In this document: positions 1 to 9,136 of the stretch, piece after piece
Position numbering within the stretch: position 1 is the stretch's first letter
Layout of the letters: each line of letters opens with the position of its first letter
Origin: Bradyrhizobium sp. 164
GTDB lineage: Bacteria > Pseudomonadota > Alphaproteobacteria > Rhizobiales > Xanthobacteraceae
Length of the DNA stretch: 64,000 nucleotides
Assembly (NCBI RefSeq): GCF_023073715.1
Contig: NZ_JADPKA010000028.1
Coordinates: 1 to 64,000, forward strand
Direction of reading: 5' to 3'
Made by a program: the position numbers and the translations under genes
Notes under the pieces: model-generated
What the model was told of the DNA's origin: nothing
Databases searched by the model: none
Seen by the model: the letters and a program-made list of their open reading frames with translations, nothing else

Positions 1-19
1 CGGTTTTGGTCCACGGCAT
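1..19 (-). CDS. 5' end of a gene running off the window
   Basis: An ATG on the minus strand at 19-17 is preceded at ideal spacing by GGGAGGACACC, a strong ribosome binding site. Only the first six codons (MPWTKT) lie in the window, so the product cannot be named. The strength of the RBS is the only evidence that this is a real start. Confidence 0.45.
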
Positions 20-150
20 GGTGTCCTCCCTCGAATCTTTGCAAATCCGAAGGAATCACAAGCCGGCCAAAACCGCTCACCCTTTTTCGGTCAGGCTCTC
101 AGGATGAGGCCACGTTGGCGCTCGTTGAAACTTTTGCCGCACACTCCGCC

Positions 151-200
151 CTCATCCTGAGGGCCCGCCGAAGGCGGGCGTCTCGAAGGATGGCCGCAGG
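151..200. repeat. Intergenic palindromic repeat (CTCATCCTGAGG type)
   Basis: CTCATCCTGAGG at 151-162 is followed by a perfect 7-bp hairpin (GCCCGCC 163-169, loop GAA, GGCGGGC 173-179) and then GTCTCGAAGGATG. A partial copy of the first motif (CAGGATGAGG) lies near 100-110. Such elements are typical dispersed non-coding repeats of Bradyrhizobium-like genomes (recollection, not searched). No gene is supported in 20-285. Confidence 0.5.
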
Positions 201-285
201 GGAGGAGTGTTGCGATCGCCCTGCCATCGCAAACAGAGCCTCGAAAAACGACGGCGAGGGGCTAGCGCTCGTGGTTCAATGGATC

Positions 286-561
286 TCACCTCGCCAAATG
301 CCGCGTGAAGATCCGCACCACGTGCCCCTTCACCCGTGGCGCTTCGTCGTAGAGGTCTGACGCGATCCGCTCGATGGTCTCGCGCAGCGACAGGAATTGC
401 GCCTGGCGCGCGCTGCTTTCGGTGCCCTGCATGCCCGCGAGCTCGTCCATCGCGGCGTCGCTGATCTGGCACTGCACCACATCGCCATCGTTCAGCATGG
501 TGAAGCGAAAGGCCAGCCGTTCGAGATCATGGCCAATGATCTTGTCGCGCATGAGTGGCAT
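286..561 (-). CDS. DUF1488-like small protein
   Basis: This 91-residue soluble protein has no signal peptide or membrane segment. The central stretch FRFTMLNDGDVVQCQISDAA resembles the DUF1488 family, small proteins of unknown function common in Rhizobiales (family call from memory). ATG at 561 is chosen over the TTG one codon upstream; a further ATG at 552 is also possible because the RBS is weak. It stands alone, with non-coding repeats on both sides. The function is unknown. Confidence 0.6.
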   Translation of the reverse strand: MPLMRDKIIGHDLERLAFRFTMLNDGDVVQCQISDAAMDELAGMQGTESSARQAQFLSLRETIERIASDLYDEAPRVKGHVVRIFTRHLAR

Positions 562-627
562 CAAGTCGTCCCGGTCGAACCCCCGCGCCGGACAATGCTG
601 AAAATTTCTTTGCTTGTCACCATGTCT

Positions 628-665
628 AGGGGTGGGTTAGCCCAAGGCGTAACCCACCTATTGTC
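628..665. repeat. Intergenic hairpin repeat (GGTGGGTTA type)
   Basis: GGTGGGTTA at 631-639 pairs with TAACCCACC at 650-658. A degenerate third copy (GTGGATTACGC) follows at about 671. The element fills the gap between the DUF1488 gene and the TPR gene and carries no ORF of its own. The motif belongs to a widespread class of short dispersed palindromes. Confidence 0.5.
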
Positions 666-730
666 GCGATAGTGGATTACGCCGAGCGGACTGCGCTTCG
701 TACAGCGGCGGGCCTGACCCGCCTGCGTTC

Positions 731-1342
731 TCAGTAAACGAGGGCCGCGCCTGTGGGTTTCTCCAGCGCAGTCGCCAGGGACTTGTACTCCTCGCAATCA
801 CGCCCGCAGATCGCAGCGATGCGGTCCAGGTGAAACATTGCCTGCTCGCGGTTGCCCTGCTCGAGCTGCCAAAGCCCATAATACTGCCAGGTCAGCACGT
901 GATTCGGATCGGCCTTCAGCGCGCGCTCGTACCAAATCTCCGACTGCTTGTAGTCGCCGAGCTTGCGATATGAGTAACCGATGAGATTGGCGACGGTCGG
1001 ATGATCGTCGTGGCCGAGCGCCTTCAATTGCTCGATCGCGACCGCATAATCGTTGCGCTCGTAGATCGTGTCATAGGCCGCGCGGTAGCTGGCCGCGAAT
1101 GCGGGATCCCCGATGCTGGACTGGTTGTTCGGCTTCTTGCCTTTCTGGGTTGCCCTTGGCTTGGAGCGTTTCGGGTAGGTGGGCTGCGCTTTCTGATCCG
1201 AATAGGCGCCCGCATAGGGGTCCATGGAGCTGATGCCACCACCTCCACCGCCTCCTCCGCCGCCCGCGGCCAATACCGGCGAAGCGAACAGCGCCGCTGC
1301 GACCGTTCCCAGCACGACGATTCTGATCATCGCTGTGATCAT
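731..1342 (-). CDS. Secreted TPR protein with poly-glycine linker
   Basis: The protein is 203 aa. Residues 1-25 form a signal peptide with a VLA-A type cleavage site, so it is probably periplasmic. A run of ten glycines (residues 27-36) follows immediately. Residues about 95-190 read as TPR-like helical pairs (IGYSYRKLGDYKQSEIWYER, LTWQYYGLWQLEQGNREQAM), which usually mediate protein contacts. The start at 1342 is favoured over an in-frame ATG 27 codons upstream because AGGAGACAGGA precedes it and a signal peptide begins there. No enzyme domain is seen and its partner is unknown. Confidence 0.75.
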   Translation of the reverse strand: MITAMIRIVVLGTVAAALFASPVLAAGGGGGGGGGGISSMDPYAGAYSDQKAQPTYPKRSKPRATQKGKKPNNQSSIGDPAFAASYRAAYDTIYERNDYAVAIEQLKALGHDDHPTVANLIGYSYRKLGDYKQSEIWYERALKADPNHVLTWQYYGLWQLEQGNREQAMFHLDRIAAICGRDCEEYKSLATALEKPTGAALVY

Positions 1343-1490
1343 TCCTGTCTCCTGCTTCTGCGGCCCCGGATGACGTGATAACCCTGTCATGGCGGCGATA
1401 TTCCGGGATGATTGCGCTCTCACTGAGACGCCAGCGTCGGGCGTGCGACAGTCTTGCTGCCAGATCCTGCCGGCAAGCGGGAGGGACGCG

Positions 1491-2960
1491 CTACTGAAAC
1501 GCGACCTCGGCGAAACTCCTCAGCTTTCGCGAATGCAGCCGCTCCGATTCCTGCTGCTTGAGCCGCTCCAGGGCCTTCAGGCCGATCTCGAGATGCTGGC
1601 CGACGCGACGGCGATAGAACTCGCTGGCCATGCCCGCTAGCTTGATCTCGCCGTGCAGCGGCTTGTCGGAGACGCAGAGCAGTGTGCCGTAGGGGACGCG
1701 GAAGCGGTAGCCGTTGGCGGCGATCGCGGCCGATTCCATGTCGAGCGCGACCGCACGTGATTGCGACAGGCGGCGGATCACCGCCGGCCCGGAAATCTCC
1801 CAGTTGCGGTTGTCGACGCTCGCGACGGTGCCGGTGCGCATCAGCCGCTTGAGCTCGAAGCCTTCCAGCCCGGTGACGTCCTCGACCGCCTCCTCGAGCG
1901 CAACCTGCATCTCGGCCAGCGCCGGGATCGGCACCCACAGCGGTAGCTCACGATCGAGCACATGATCCTCGCGCACATAACCATGCGCGAGCACGTAGTC
2001 GCCAAGCCGCTGCGTGTTGCGCAGGCCTGCGCAATGGCCGAGCATTAGCCAGGCATGCGGGCGCAACACGGCGACATGATCGGTGACATTGCGCGCATTG
2101 GATGGTCCCGTGCCGATATTGATCAGGCTGATGCCGCGATAGCCGGGCGCGACCAGATGGAAGGCCGGCATCTGCGGCACGCGCAATGGCGGCGTGCCGC
2201 TGATCGAGCCAGCATTGCGCGTGATGACGTTGCCCGGCGCGACAAAGGCTTCGAGGCCGGCCTCGCCGGACTGAAGCCGCTGCTGGCAGAGCTGCGCGAA
2301 GGCATCGACATAGAATTGGTAATTGGTGAAGATGACGAAGTTCTGGAAGTATTCGGGATCCGTGCCGGTGTAGTGATAGAGCCGTCGCAGCGAGTAATCG
2401 ACGCGCGCAGCGCGGAACAGGGATAGCGGCTCGGGCGCGCCGGGCTGGAGCTCGAAGGTACCGTCGGCGATCGAATCGTCCATCGTGGCAAGATCAGGCA
2501 CGTCGAACGCATCGCGCAGCGATCGCGTGATGGCCGAGTTCTCGCCGGTGGTGATGGCGGCTTCGATGTTGATGTCGCGGCGATAGGCGAAGTGGATCGG
2601 GATCGGCTCGGCGGATTCCCCGATCTCGACGGGAACACCGTGGTTCTGGACCAGCAGTCCGATCTGCTCGGTGAGATAGGCACGGAACAGATCCGGCCGC
2701 GTCACGCTGGTCTCGTGCACGCCGGGGCCGGCGACGAAACCGTAGGACAGGCGCGAATCCAGCCGCGCATGCGTCGCGGTGGTGACGCGGACGAAGGGAT
2801 AATAGGCCCGGACCCGCGTCGTGACCGCTTCGCCGCCAACATAGGCCTCGAACCGGTCGCGCAGGAATTTCGTGTTGCGCTCGTAGATCTCTTCGAGACG
2901 GGCGACGGCAAGGTCAGCGTCAGAGAAGGATTCGGTGGCGATGGGGGGTGGAGATTGCAT
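1491..2960 (-). CDS. amn: AMP nucleosidase
   Basis: AMP nucleosidase hydrolyses AMP to adenine and ribose 5-phosphate and helps set the adenylate pool. The 489-aa length matches the family (about 480-490). An N-terminal AMP-nucleosidase-specific domain is followed by a nucleoside-phosphorylase-like domain with INIGTGPSNARNVTDH near residue 278 and ALDMESAAIAANG near 403, the typical purine-base pocket motif. ATG at 2960 is preferred; 28 extra upstream codons are in frame but low-complexity and without family likeness. It is monocistronic and cytosolic. Confidence 0.88.
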   Translation of the reverse strand: MQSPPPIATESFSDADLAVARLEEIYERNTKFLRDRFEAYVGGEAVTTRVRAYYPFVRVTTATHARLDSRLSYGFVAGPGVHETSVTRPDLFRAYLTEQIGLLVQNHGVPVEIGESAEPIPIHFAYRRDINIEAAITTGENSAITRSLRDAFDVPDLATMDDSIADGTFELQPGAPEPLSLFRAARVDYSLRRLYHYTGTDPEYFQNFVIFTNYQFYVDAFAQLCQQRLQSGEAGLEAFVAPGNVITRNAGSISGTPPLRVPQMPAFHLVAPGYRGISLINIGTGPSNARNVTDHVAVLRPHAWLMLGHCAGLRNTQRLGDYVLAHGYVREDHVLDRELPLWVPIPALAEMQVALEEAVEDVTGLEGFELKRLMRTGTVASVDNRNWEISGPAVIRRLSQSRAVALDMESAAIAANGYRFRVPYGTLLCVSDKPLHGEIKLAGMASEFYRRRVGQHLEIGLKALERLKQQESERLHSRKLRSFAEVAFQ

Positions 2961-3040
2961 GGTCGACCGCTGGGTTGCTGTTTGCAATCGCAGTATAACA
3001 AAGTGACAGCCAAGTCGTGGAGATGACGCGCTTTCGGGCG

Positions 3041-4375
3041 TCACTTCTCCCGGAACGCCCGCATCAGCTGGTCGTGCAGCGGCTTCATCAGATATGACAG
3101 CATGGTGCGGTCGCCGGTCTGGACGAAGGCTTCCACGGGCATGCCCGGGATCATCTTGACGTCGCCGAGACGGGCGATCTCTTGCGCCGGCATCGAGACG
3201 CGGATGGTGTAATAGCTCTGGCCGGTGCGCTGGTCGCTGGTGACGTCGGGTGATACGCGGCTAACGACGCCATTGAGCTCAGGCGTGGTGCGCTGGTTGA
3301 AGGCGGACAGGCGCAACAGCGTCTTCTGGCCGATCTGGAGCTTGTCGATGTCGACCGGGTTGACCTTGGCCTCGACCTGGAGGTCGTCGGCTTGCGGCAC
3401 GATCAGCATCAGGGCATCGCCGGCGGTGACGACGCCGCCGACGGTGTGCACCGTCGATTGCAGCACCATGCCGTCCTGCGGCGCGCGGATGTCGATGCGG
3501 CGGAGCTGGTCTTCGGCGGCGACCTTGCGCTCGATCAGCTCGCCGATCTTGTCGTTGGTCTCGCGCAGGTCCTTGGAGACCTCGCTGACCACGTCCTTGT
3601 CGATCTGGATGATCTGGAGCTCGGTCTCCGTGATCTTGCCCTTGGCCTGGGCGCGCGAAGCGATGTACTGCGCGCGCTCGCCGTTGAGGCGCGCCGAGTC
3701 GCGTTCGAGCTGGGTCAGGCGCGAGATCTGCACCAGGCGCTTGTCATAGAGCTCGCGCACGCCGGTGAGTTCGTTCTGCACCAGCGCGATCTCCTGGTCC
3801 TTGGCCTTCTCCTGCGCACTGAGGCCGGAAATTTCCTCGTTGAGCTGCGTGATGCGTTCGCGCAGCTGGGCCTTCTGCCCGGTGCGGCCGTTGACACGGA
3901 CGTCGAACAGCTTGGTTTCGGCGGAGAGCAGCACCCTGACGTCGGGATCGTTGGCGCGCTCGAGGAGGGCTTGCGGGAATTCGATCTTGTCGAGACCGCG
4001 CTGCTCGGCCTGCAGTCGCGCCGCGCGCGCTTGCGCCGCATCGAGATTTTTGGTGACGATGGCGAGGTTGGCCTTGGTGACGGTGTCGTCGAGCCGCACC
4101 ACGATATCGCCGGCCTTGACCACGTCGCCATCGCGGGCGCGCACCTCGCCGACCACGCCGCCGGTCGGATGCTGCACCTTTTTGACATTGGACTCGACTA
4201 CGATCTGCCCTGGCGCGATCAGCGCGCCCGAGATCAGCACTGTTGAAGCCCAACCGCCGAGGCCGACGACGAGGACCATCACGATGGCGAGGCCGAGCAT
4301 CAGGTGGAACTTGATCGAATCGCGCACGGTCTTTTTCGCGGCAGGCTTCGTGCCGCCGATCGCCAACGTGCTCAT
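3041..4375 (-). CDS. HlyD-family type I secretion adaptor
   Basis: This is the periplasmic membrane-fusion component that links an inner-membrane ABC exporter to a TolC-like channel. The 444-aa protein has one N-terminal membrane segment (about 23-47), a biotinyl-lipoyl-like half motif (HPTGGVVGEVRARDGDVVKAG), a long coiled-coil region about 110-300, the second lipoyl half (DIRAPQDGMVLQST) and a C-terminal beta-barrel domain. Its start overlaps the stop of the ABC gene by four bases, so the two are translationally coupled. No TolC homologue or substrate gene is adjacent; the nearest plausible substrate is the giant protein at 18593-24481. Confidence 0.88.
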   Translation of the reverse strand: MSTLAIGGTKPAAKKTVRDSIKFHLMLGLAIVMVLVVGLGGWASTVLISGALIAPGQIVVESNVKKVQHPTGGVVGEVRARDGDVVKAGDIVVRLDDTVTKANLAIVTKNLDAAQARAARLQAEQRGLDKIEFPQALLERANDPDVRVLLSAETKLFDVRVNGRTGQKAQLRERITQLNEEISGLSAQEKAKDQEIALVQNELTGVRELYDKRLVQISRLTQLERDSARLNGERAQYIASRAQAKGKITETELQIIQIDKDVVSEVSKDLRETNDKIGELIERKVAAEDQLRRIDIRAPQDGMVLQSTVHTVGGVVTAGDALMLIVPQADDLQVEAKVNPVDIDKLQIGQKTLLRLSAFNQRTTPELNGVVSRVSPDVTSDQRTGQSYYTIRVSMPAQEIARLGDVKMIPGMPVEAFVQTGDRTMLSYLMKPLHDQLMRAFREK

Positions 4376-6120
4376 GACTTTGGCACTCCACCTTCGCTGA
4401 CGATCTTGATCGGCGCCGGCGGCGATACGCGCGGCTGCAGCACCTGGGCCAGGACCTGCTCCTTCGGGCCGAAGGCCTGCATGCGGCCGTCGCGCAGCAC
4501 CAGGATCTGGTCGACCGCCTCGACGCCGATCGGGCGGTGCGCCACCACGACGACAATGGCGCCGCGCTCGCGCGCCGAGCGGATGGCGCGGGTCAGCGCC
4601 TCGTCGCCTTCGGTGTCCAAGTTTGAGTTGGGCTCGTCGAGCACGACCAGGAACGGATTGCCGTAGAGCGCGCGCGCCAGCGCCACACGCTGCGCCTGAC
4701 CTGCGGACAGCGCGGCGCCCTGCTCGCCGACCTGCGTGTTGTAGCCCTCGCGCATCTTGATGATCATCTCGTGCACGCCGGCCTCCTTGGCCGCGGCGAT
4801 GATCGCGTCGGAGGTGGCCTCGGGATCGAACCGGCTGATGTTCTGCGCGATGGTGCCGCCGAACAATTCGACGTCCTGCGGCAAATAGCCGATGTGGCGA
4901 CCGAGCGTGTCGGAGGACCATTGGTCGAGCGCGGCGCCGTCGAGACGCACCTTGCCGCGCACCGGCTGCCAGACGCCGACCAGCGCGCGGATCAGCGACG
5001 ACTTGCCGGAGCCGCTTGGCCCGATCACGCCGAGGCCGTTGCCGGCGGCGAGCGCGAAGGTGACGTCCTGCACGATGAGGCGCTGGTCGCCGGGAGCCAC
5101 CATGGCGACGCCTTCGACCGAGAGCCGGCTGGTGGGCGCCTGCAATTGGGTCGGCATCGCCTGCGCCGGCATCTGTTCGAGGAGCCGCGTGAGACGCTGC
5201 CAGCTCTGGCGGGCCGCGACGAAGGATTTCCAGTGCGCAATCGCAAGATCGACCGGCGCCAGCGCGCGGGCGGAGAGGATCGAGCCGGCGATGATGATGC
5301 CGGCCGTCGCCTCCTGATGGATCACGAGATAGGCGCCGACCGCGAGCACGGCCGATTGCAGCATCATGCGCAGCACCTTTGCGACCGCGCCGAGGCCGCC
5401 GGCGACGTCGCTCGCCCGCTGATTGCCGGCGAGATATTTTTCGTTGGCCTCGCTCCAGCGCTGGTTCATCCGGCCGGCCATGCCCATCGACACCATGACT
5501 TCGGCATTGCGGCGGCTGGCCTGGGCGAGATCGTTGCGCTGGGCGGCAAGCCCCATCGCTTCGCGCGCCGGCTGGCGGGACATGAACTCGGTGACGAGCG
5601 TCAGTCCCACCAAGATGATGGCACCGGCAAGCGCGGTGACGCCGATCAGGACGTGGAAGGCGAAGCAGATGGCGAGATAGAGCGGCAGCCAGGGCAGGTC
5701 GAAAAATGCGCTTGGCCCCATGCCGCCGAGGAAGGAGCGGACGTTATCGAGGTCGCGCAGCGGCTGCAGGCCCTCGTTGCGGCTGCCGACGATGAGCGGC
5801 AGGCGCACGATGGTGTCGAACACGCGCTTGTTGAGGGCCTCGTCCAGCGCGGTTCCGATCCGCCCCAAGATCCGGTTGCGGATCATGTCGAGCACGCCCT
5901 GCGCCATGTAGAGGAAGCTGGCGAGGATGATGAGGCCGACCAGGGTCGGAATGCTGCGGCTCGGCAGCACCCGGTCGTAGACCTCCAGCATGAAGATCGA
6001 TCCGGTCAGATAGAGCAGGTTGATCATGCAGCTCATCAAGCCGACGCCGACGAACGCCGAGCGACAAGCTCGCAAGGCGTCACCGAGCTCTGAACGGCGG
6101 ACGCCAGGGATGGCTGCCAT
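4372..6120 (-). CDS. Type I secretion ABC permease/ATPase (PrtD type)
   Basis: This inner-membrane exporter powers type I secretion. The 582-aa length matches the PrtD/AprD group. An N-terminal transmembrane domain (about residues 25-290) is fused to an ATPase domain with Walker A GPSGSGKSS near 367, signature LSAGQAQR near 470 and Walker B LVVLDEPNSNLD near 490. It has no N-terminal C39 or C39-like domain, unlike LapB/HlyB-type exporters. ATG at 6120 is chosen; 15 codons upstream are in frame without a clear RBS. It is the first gene of a two-gene operon with the HlyD gene. Confidence 0.88.
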   Translation of the reverse strand: MAAIPGVRRSELGDALRACRSAFVGVGLMSCMINLLYLTGSIFMLEVYDRVLPSRSIPTLVGLIILASFLYMAQGVLDMIRNRILGRIGTALDEALNKRVFDTIVRLPLIVGSRNEGLQPLRDLDNVRSFLGGMGPSAFFDLPWLPLYLAICFAFHVLIGVTALAGAIILVGLTLVTEFMSRQPAREAMGLAAQRNDLAQASRRNAEVMVSMGMAGRMNQRWSEANEKYLAGNQRASDVAGGLGAVAKVLRMMLQSAVLAVGAYLVIHQEATAGIIIAGSILSARALAPVDLAIAHWKSFVAARQSWQRLTRLLEQMPAQAMPTQLQAPTSRLSVEGVAMVAPGDQRLIVQDVTFALAAGNGLGVIGPSGSGKSSLIRALVGVWQPVRGKVRLDGAALDQWSSDTLGRHIGYLPQDVELFGGTIAQNISRFDPEATSDAIIAAAKEAGVHEMIIKMREGYNTQVGEQGAALSAGQAQRVALARALYGNPFLVVLDEPNSNLDTEGDEALTRAIRSARERGAIVVVVAHRPIGVEAVDQILVLRDGRMQAFGPKEQVLAQVLQPRVSPPAPIKIVSEGGVPKS

Positions 6121-6369
6121 CAGTCTGATCTCTTTCGGGTGAGGGGCAAAGCCCCCTGATTTCAAAGGCGAATTGAGGGTACTTGACCCGGATTAACAAC
6201 GCGTTTTCCGCGCGTCCAACGCAGTCGACCTAATCCGGGCCCGATGAGCCACATCTACCCCTGGCAGCCTTCCGCGCAAGTCCGGAATTTCACAGGCTTG
6301 CGGCTTTTTCTTGCAGGCTTTCAGGCTCTTCCCGGAAAAGGCTGAAAGTTCCAATCGGCGAACGCCGGG

Positions 6370-6639
6370 CTAAAACCGGCCCCCGCCGCGCACCAGTCGC
6401 ACCACGAGAAGCAGAATGACCGCGCCGATGGCGGAATAGACGATCTCGGACACGAGCCCGGTGCCGAGACGAATACCGAGCTTTGGAAACAGGAAGCTTG
6501 CGATCAGGGCGCCGGCGATGCCGACCACGATGTCGCCGATAATGCCGAATCCGGTCCCGCGCACCACCTTGCCGGCAAGCCAGCCAGCAACCAGGCCGAC
6601 GAACAGGATGACGAGCAGCCCTTCGTTGGAAATGTGCAT
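6370..6639 (-). CDS. GlsB/YeaQ/YmgE-family membrane protein
   Basis: This 89-residue, three-helix, very hydrophobic protein shows the pattern GLVAGWLAGKVVRG, GFGIIGDIVVGIAGALIAS and IGAVILLLVVRLV typical of the transglycosylase-associated (GlsB/YeaQ/YmgE) family. These small inner-membrane proteins are often stress-induced, and their biochemical role is not settled. ATG at 6639 is preceded by GAGAGGGACGTAACCG. It is monocistronic. Confidence 0.85.
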   Translation of the reverse strand: MHISNEGLLVILFVGLVAGWLAGKVVRGTGFGIIGDIVVGIAGALIASFLFPKLGIRLGTGLVSEIVYSAIGAVILLLVVRLVRGGGRF

Positions 6640-6749
6640 CGGTTACGTCCCTCTCCGTGAATGGCCTATGGAACCGAAGCCGGATGAATGGCGTCTGAAT
6701 GGGTGTTCGCCGCGCCCGACGGTAGACGCTGCGAGATGAATGCTACCGC

Positions 6750-7724
6750 CTACGACGCGACCACCGGCTCCGCCAGCACGCATCTGGCCGCCCGGCCCGG
6801 CGCGACCTCCACATTCGCAGGCAACTGCTCCAGGCAGCGCGGCTCGGCTAGCTTGCAGCGCGAGGCGAAGGAGCAATTGTGGGGTTTTTCCGCCAGCGAC
6901 GGCGGCGTGCCGGGGATGGTTTCGAGCCGCTGCCCGCGCTTGGCGCCGTGGATGGTGGAGGCGAGCAGGCCCTTGGCGTAGGGATGCACCGGCGAGCGGA
7001 CGATGTCACGCAGGCTCCCCTGCTCCACGATCTGGCCGGCATACATCACCGCGACGCGATCGCAGATCTCGATGGCCACGCCGATGTCGTGGGTGACGAA
7101 GATGACGGACATGCCGAACTCGCGCTGCAGCTCGCGCAGCAGCAAGAGTATCTGGATCTGCACGGTGGCATCGAGCGCAGTGGTCGGCTCGTCCGCGAGC
7201 AGAATCTTCGGCCGGCAGGCGAGCGCCAGCGCGATCATCGCGCGCTGGCGCATGCCGCCGGACATCTCATGCGGATAGGCATCCAGCCGCCGCTTGGCCG
7301 AGGGGATGCGCACGACCTCGAGCATTTCGAGCGCTCGCGCCCGCCCTTCCGCAAAGCTCTTGCCTTCATGGCGCACGACGCTTTCGGCGATCTGCGCGCC
7401 AATGGTGTAGACCGGATCGAGCGCGAGCGCGGGCTCCTGGAAGATCATCGAGACGGTCTGGCCGCGGAAGGACGAAAGCTCTTCGTCGTTCATGGCGAGC
7501 ACGTCGCGGCCCATCACGTTGACCGTGCCCGCAATCTGCGTGCGCTTCTTCGGCAACAGCCGCATCAGCGCACGCAATGTCACGCTCTTGCCCGAGCCGG
7601 ATTCGCCGAGCAGGCCCAGCACCTCACTGTTTCCGAGCGAGAGGCTGAGATCGTTCACGGCATAGACCGTGCGCTCCCCGGTGAAGCGGATGTTGAGGCG
7701 TGAGATCTCGACGAGTTTTGTCAT
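6750..7724 (-). CDS. Peptide ABC transporter ATPase (OppD/DppD type)
   Basis: This is a cytosolic ATPase of a peptide/nickel-class importer, 324 aa. Walker A is GESGSGKS (residues 40-47), the signature is SGGMRQ (155-160) and Walker B is [12 protein letters not shown] (about 174-185). The cysteine-bearing C-terminal extension ([18 protein letters not shown]) is typical of OppD/DppD and in relatives can hold an iron-sulfur cluster. It is the last gene of a seven-gene minus-strand operon, and its start overlaps the amidase stop by four bases. Its usual OppF partner is not adjacent: the amidase and a small protein gene lie between them. Confidence 0.88.
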   Translation of the reverse strand: MTKLVEISRLNIRFTGERTVYAVNDLSLSLGNSEVLGLLGESGSGKSVTLRALMRLLPKKRTQIAGTVNVMGRDVLAMNDEELSSFRGQTVSMIFQEPALALDPVYTIGAQIAESVVRHEGKSFAEGRARALEMLEVVRIPSAKRRLDAYPHEMSGGMRQRAMIALALACRPKILLADEPTTALDATVQIQILLLLRELQREFGMSVIFVTHDIGVAIEICDRVAVMYAGQIVEQGSLRDIVRSPVHPYAKGLLASTIHGAKRGQRLETIPGTPPSLAEKPHNCSFASRCKLAEPRCLEQLPANVEVAPGRAARCVLAEPVVAS

Positions 7725-9136
7725 GACGGAAGTTTCGGCAATCGATCGTGATAGTCGGTGACGCGCTGGAACGCGGCGCCGATGGTGAGCAAGGTGGCCT
7801 CATCGAACGAGCGGCCGATCAGCTGCATGCCGATCGGCAGGCCGCTTTTGCTGAAGCCGGACGGCACCGTGAGCGACGGCAGGCCGAGGAAGTTCACCGG
7901 GCGGGTGAACAACGTCAGCCGCTGCAACAGCGCCGGCGCGTTCGGGCCGCCGCCGACGTCGCTCTCCTCGATTGTCGGCGCCGGCACAGGGGATGCCGGC
8001 GCGATCACCGCGTCGACGGCCGCGGTGGCCGCGTTGTGGGCAGCAAGTGCTGGGCCGCGCCAGCGCATCGCCTCGAGATAAGTGATGGCGGGAACCGCGA
8101 GCCCGTTCTGAAGCCGCATCAGGACCTGCGCGCCGTAATCTTGCGGACGCTCGATCATCCAGCGCTTGTGGAACGCGGCGGCTTCGGCCGCAAGCACGAG
8201 CTGGCTCGCCGAGGACAGTTGCCGCTGGTCCGGCAGCTCGACCGTGACGATGTCGGCGCCCTCGCGTTTGAGCACGGCAATAGTCTCGTCCAGCACGCGC
8301 GCGACCTCGCTGTCGAGATCGTCGACATAGAAGGACGCGGGTACCCCTAATTTCAGACCCTTCAGAGAGCCCTTGGTCGCAGCCACGTAATCCGACAACG
8401 GCTCGTGGCTACAGGTCGAATCCAAGGGGTCCGCACCGGCGAGCAGGGCCAGCAGCAGCGCGCAATCCTCGGCGGTGCGGGCGAGCGGACCGACCGTGTC
8501 GAGCGATTGCGACAGCGGCATCGCACCGGCACGGCTGACGCGCCCGACGGTGGTCTTGAGGCCTGTGACGCCGCAGAAATGCGCGGGCATGCGGATCGAG
8601 CCGCCGGTGTCCGAGCCGAGCGCCGCATAAGTCAAACGCGCAGCAACCGCCGAACCGGAACCGGATGAGGACCCGCCGGTGATGTGGGCCACGTTCCAGG
8701 GATTGCGCACCGGGCCGTAATGGGCGTTGTGCCCGGTCGGGCCGTAGGCGAATTCGGCGAGGTGCAGCGTGCCCAGCCGGACCTGGCCCGCATCCTTCAG
8801 CCGCTGCAAGGCGGTGGAGGTCACGGTCGGAACGAAGTCGCGGCGGATCAGCGAGCCGCAGGTCGAAACCTTGCCGGCGTCGTAATACATGTCCTTGTGC
8901 GCGAGCGGCACGCCGTGCAGCGGACCACGAACGTTATTCTTGGCGAGCTCGGCGTCGGCGGCCTCGGCCGCCTTCAGCGCGGCTTCCGCCTCGATGGACA
9001 TGAAGGCATTGAGATGCGGCTGCCACTGCGCGATGCGTTGCAGCAACGCGCGTGTGACCTCATGCGAGGAGACCTGCTTCATCGCGATCGCACGCGCGAC
9101 CTCGGTGAGCGTCATCAAGGCAGGATCGGTGCTCAT
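7721..9136 (-). CDS. Amidase-signature hydrolase
   Basis: This 471-aa amidase-signature enzyme hydrolyses a C-N amide bond. The Ser-cisSer-Lys triad is visible: Lys81 in VPLAHKD, cis-Ser about 156 in GGSSSGSGSA, and nucleophile Ser180 in SDTGGSIRMPA. No signal peptide is seen, so it acts in the cytosol. It is embedded in a peptide ABC operon with four-base overlaps to the OppD gene downstream and the small AtzG-like gene upstream. The context suggests it processes the imported compound. The substrate is unknown; GatA-like tRNA amidotransferase is less likely given the transporter context. Confidence 0.85.
   Translation of the reverse strand: MSTDPALMTLTEVARAIAMKQVSSHEVTRALLQRIAQWQPHLNAFMSIEAEAALKAAEAADAELAKNNVRGPLHGVPLAHKDMYYDAGKVSTCGSLIRRDFVPTVTSTALQRLKDAGQVRLGTLHLAEFAYGPTGHNAHYGPVRNPWNVAHITGGSSSGSGSAVAARLTYAALGSDTGGSIRMPAHFCGVTGLKTTVGRVSRAGAMPLSQSLDTVGPLARTAEDCALLLALLAGADPLDSTCSHEPLSDYVAATKGSLKGLKLGVPASFYVDDLDSEVARVLDETIAVLKREGADIVTVELPDQRQLSSASQLVLAAEAAAFHKRWMIERPQDYGAQVLMRLQNGLAVPAITYLEAMRWRGPALAAHNAATAAVDAVIAPASPVPAPTIEESDVGGGPNAPALLQRLTLFTRPVNFLGLPSLTVPSGFSKSGLPIGMQLIGRSFDEATLLTIGAAFQRVTDYHDRLPKLPS

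Noticed and set aside
1342..1423. Longer N-terminus for the secreted TPR protein
   Set aside because: The extra 27 residues precede a signal peptide and lack an RBS, while AGGAGACAGGA lies just before ATG 1342.
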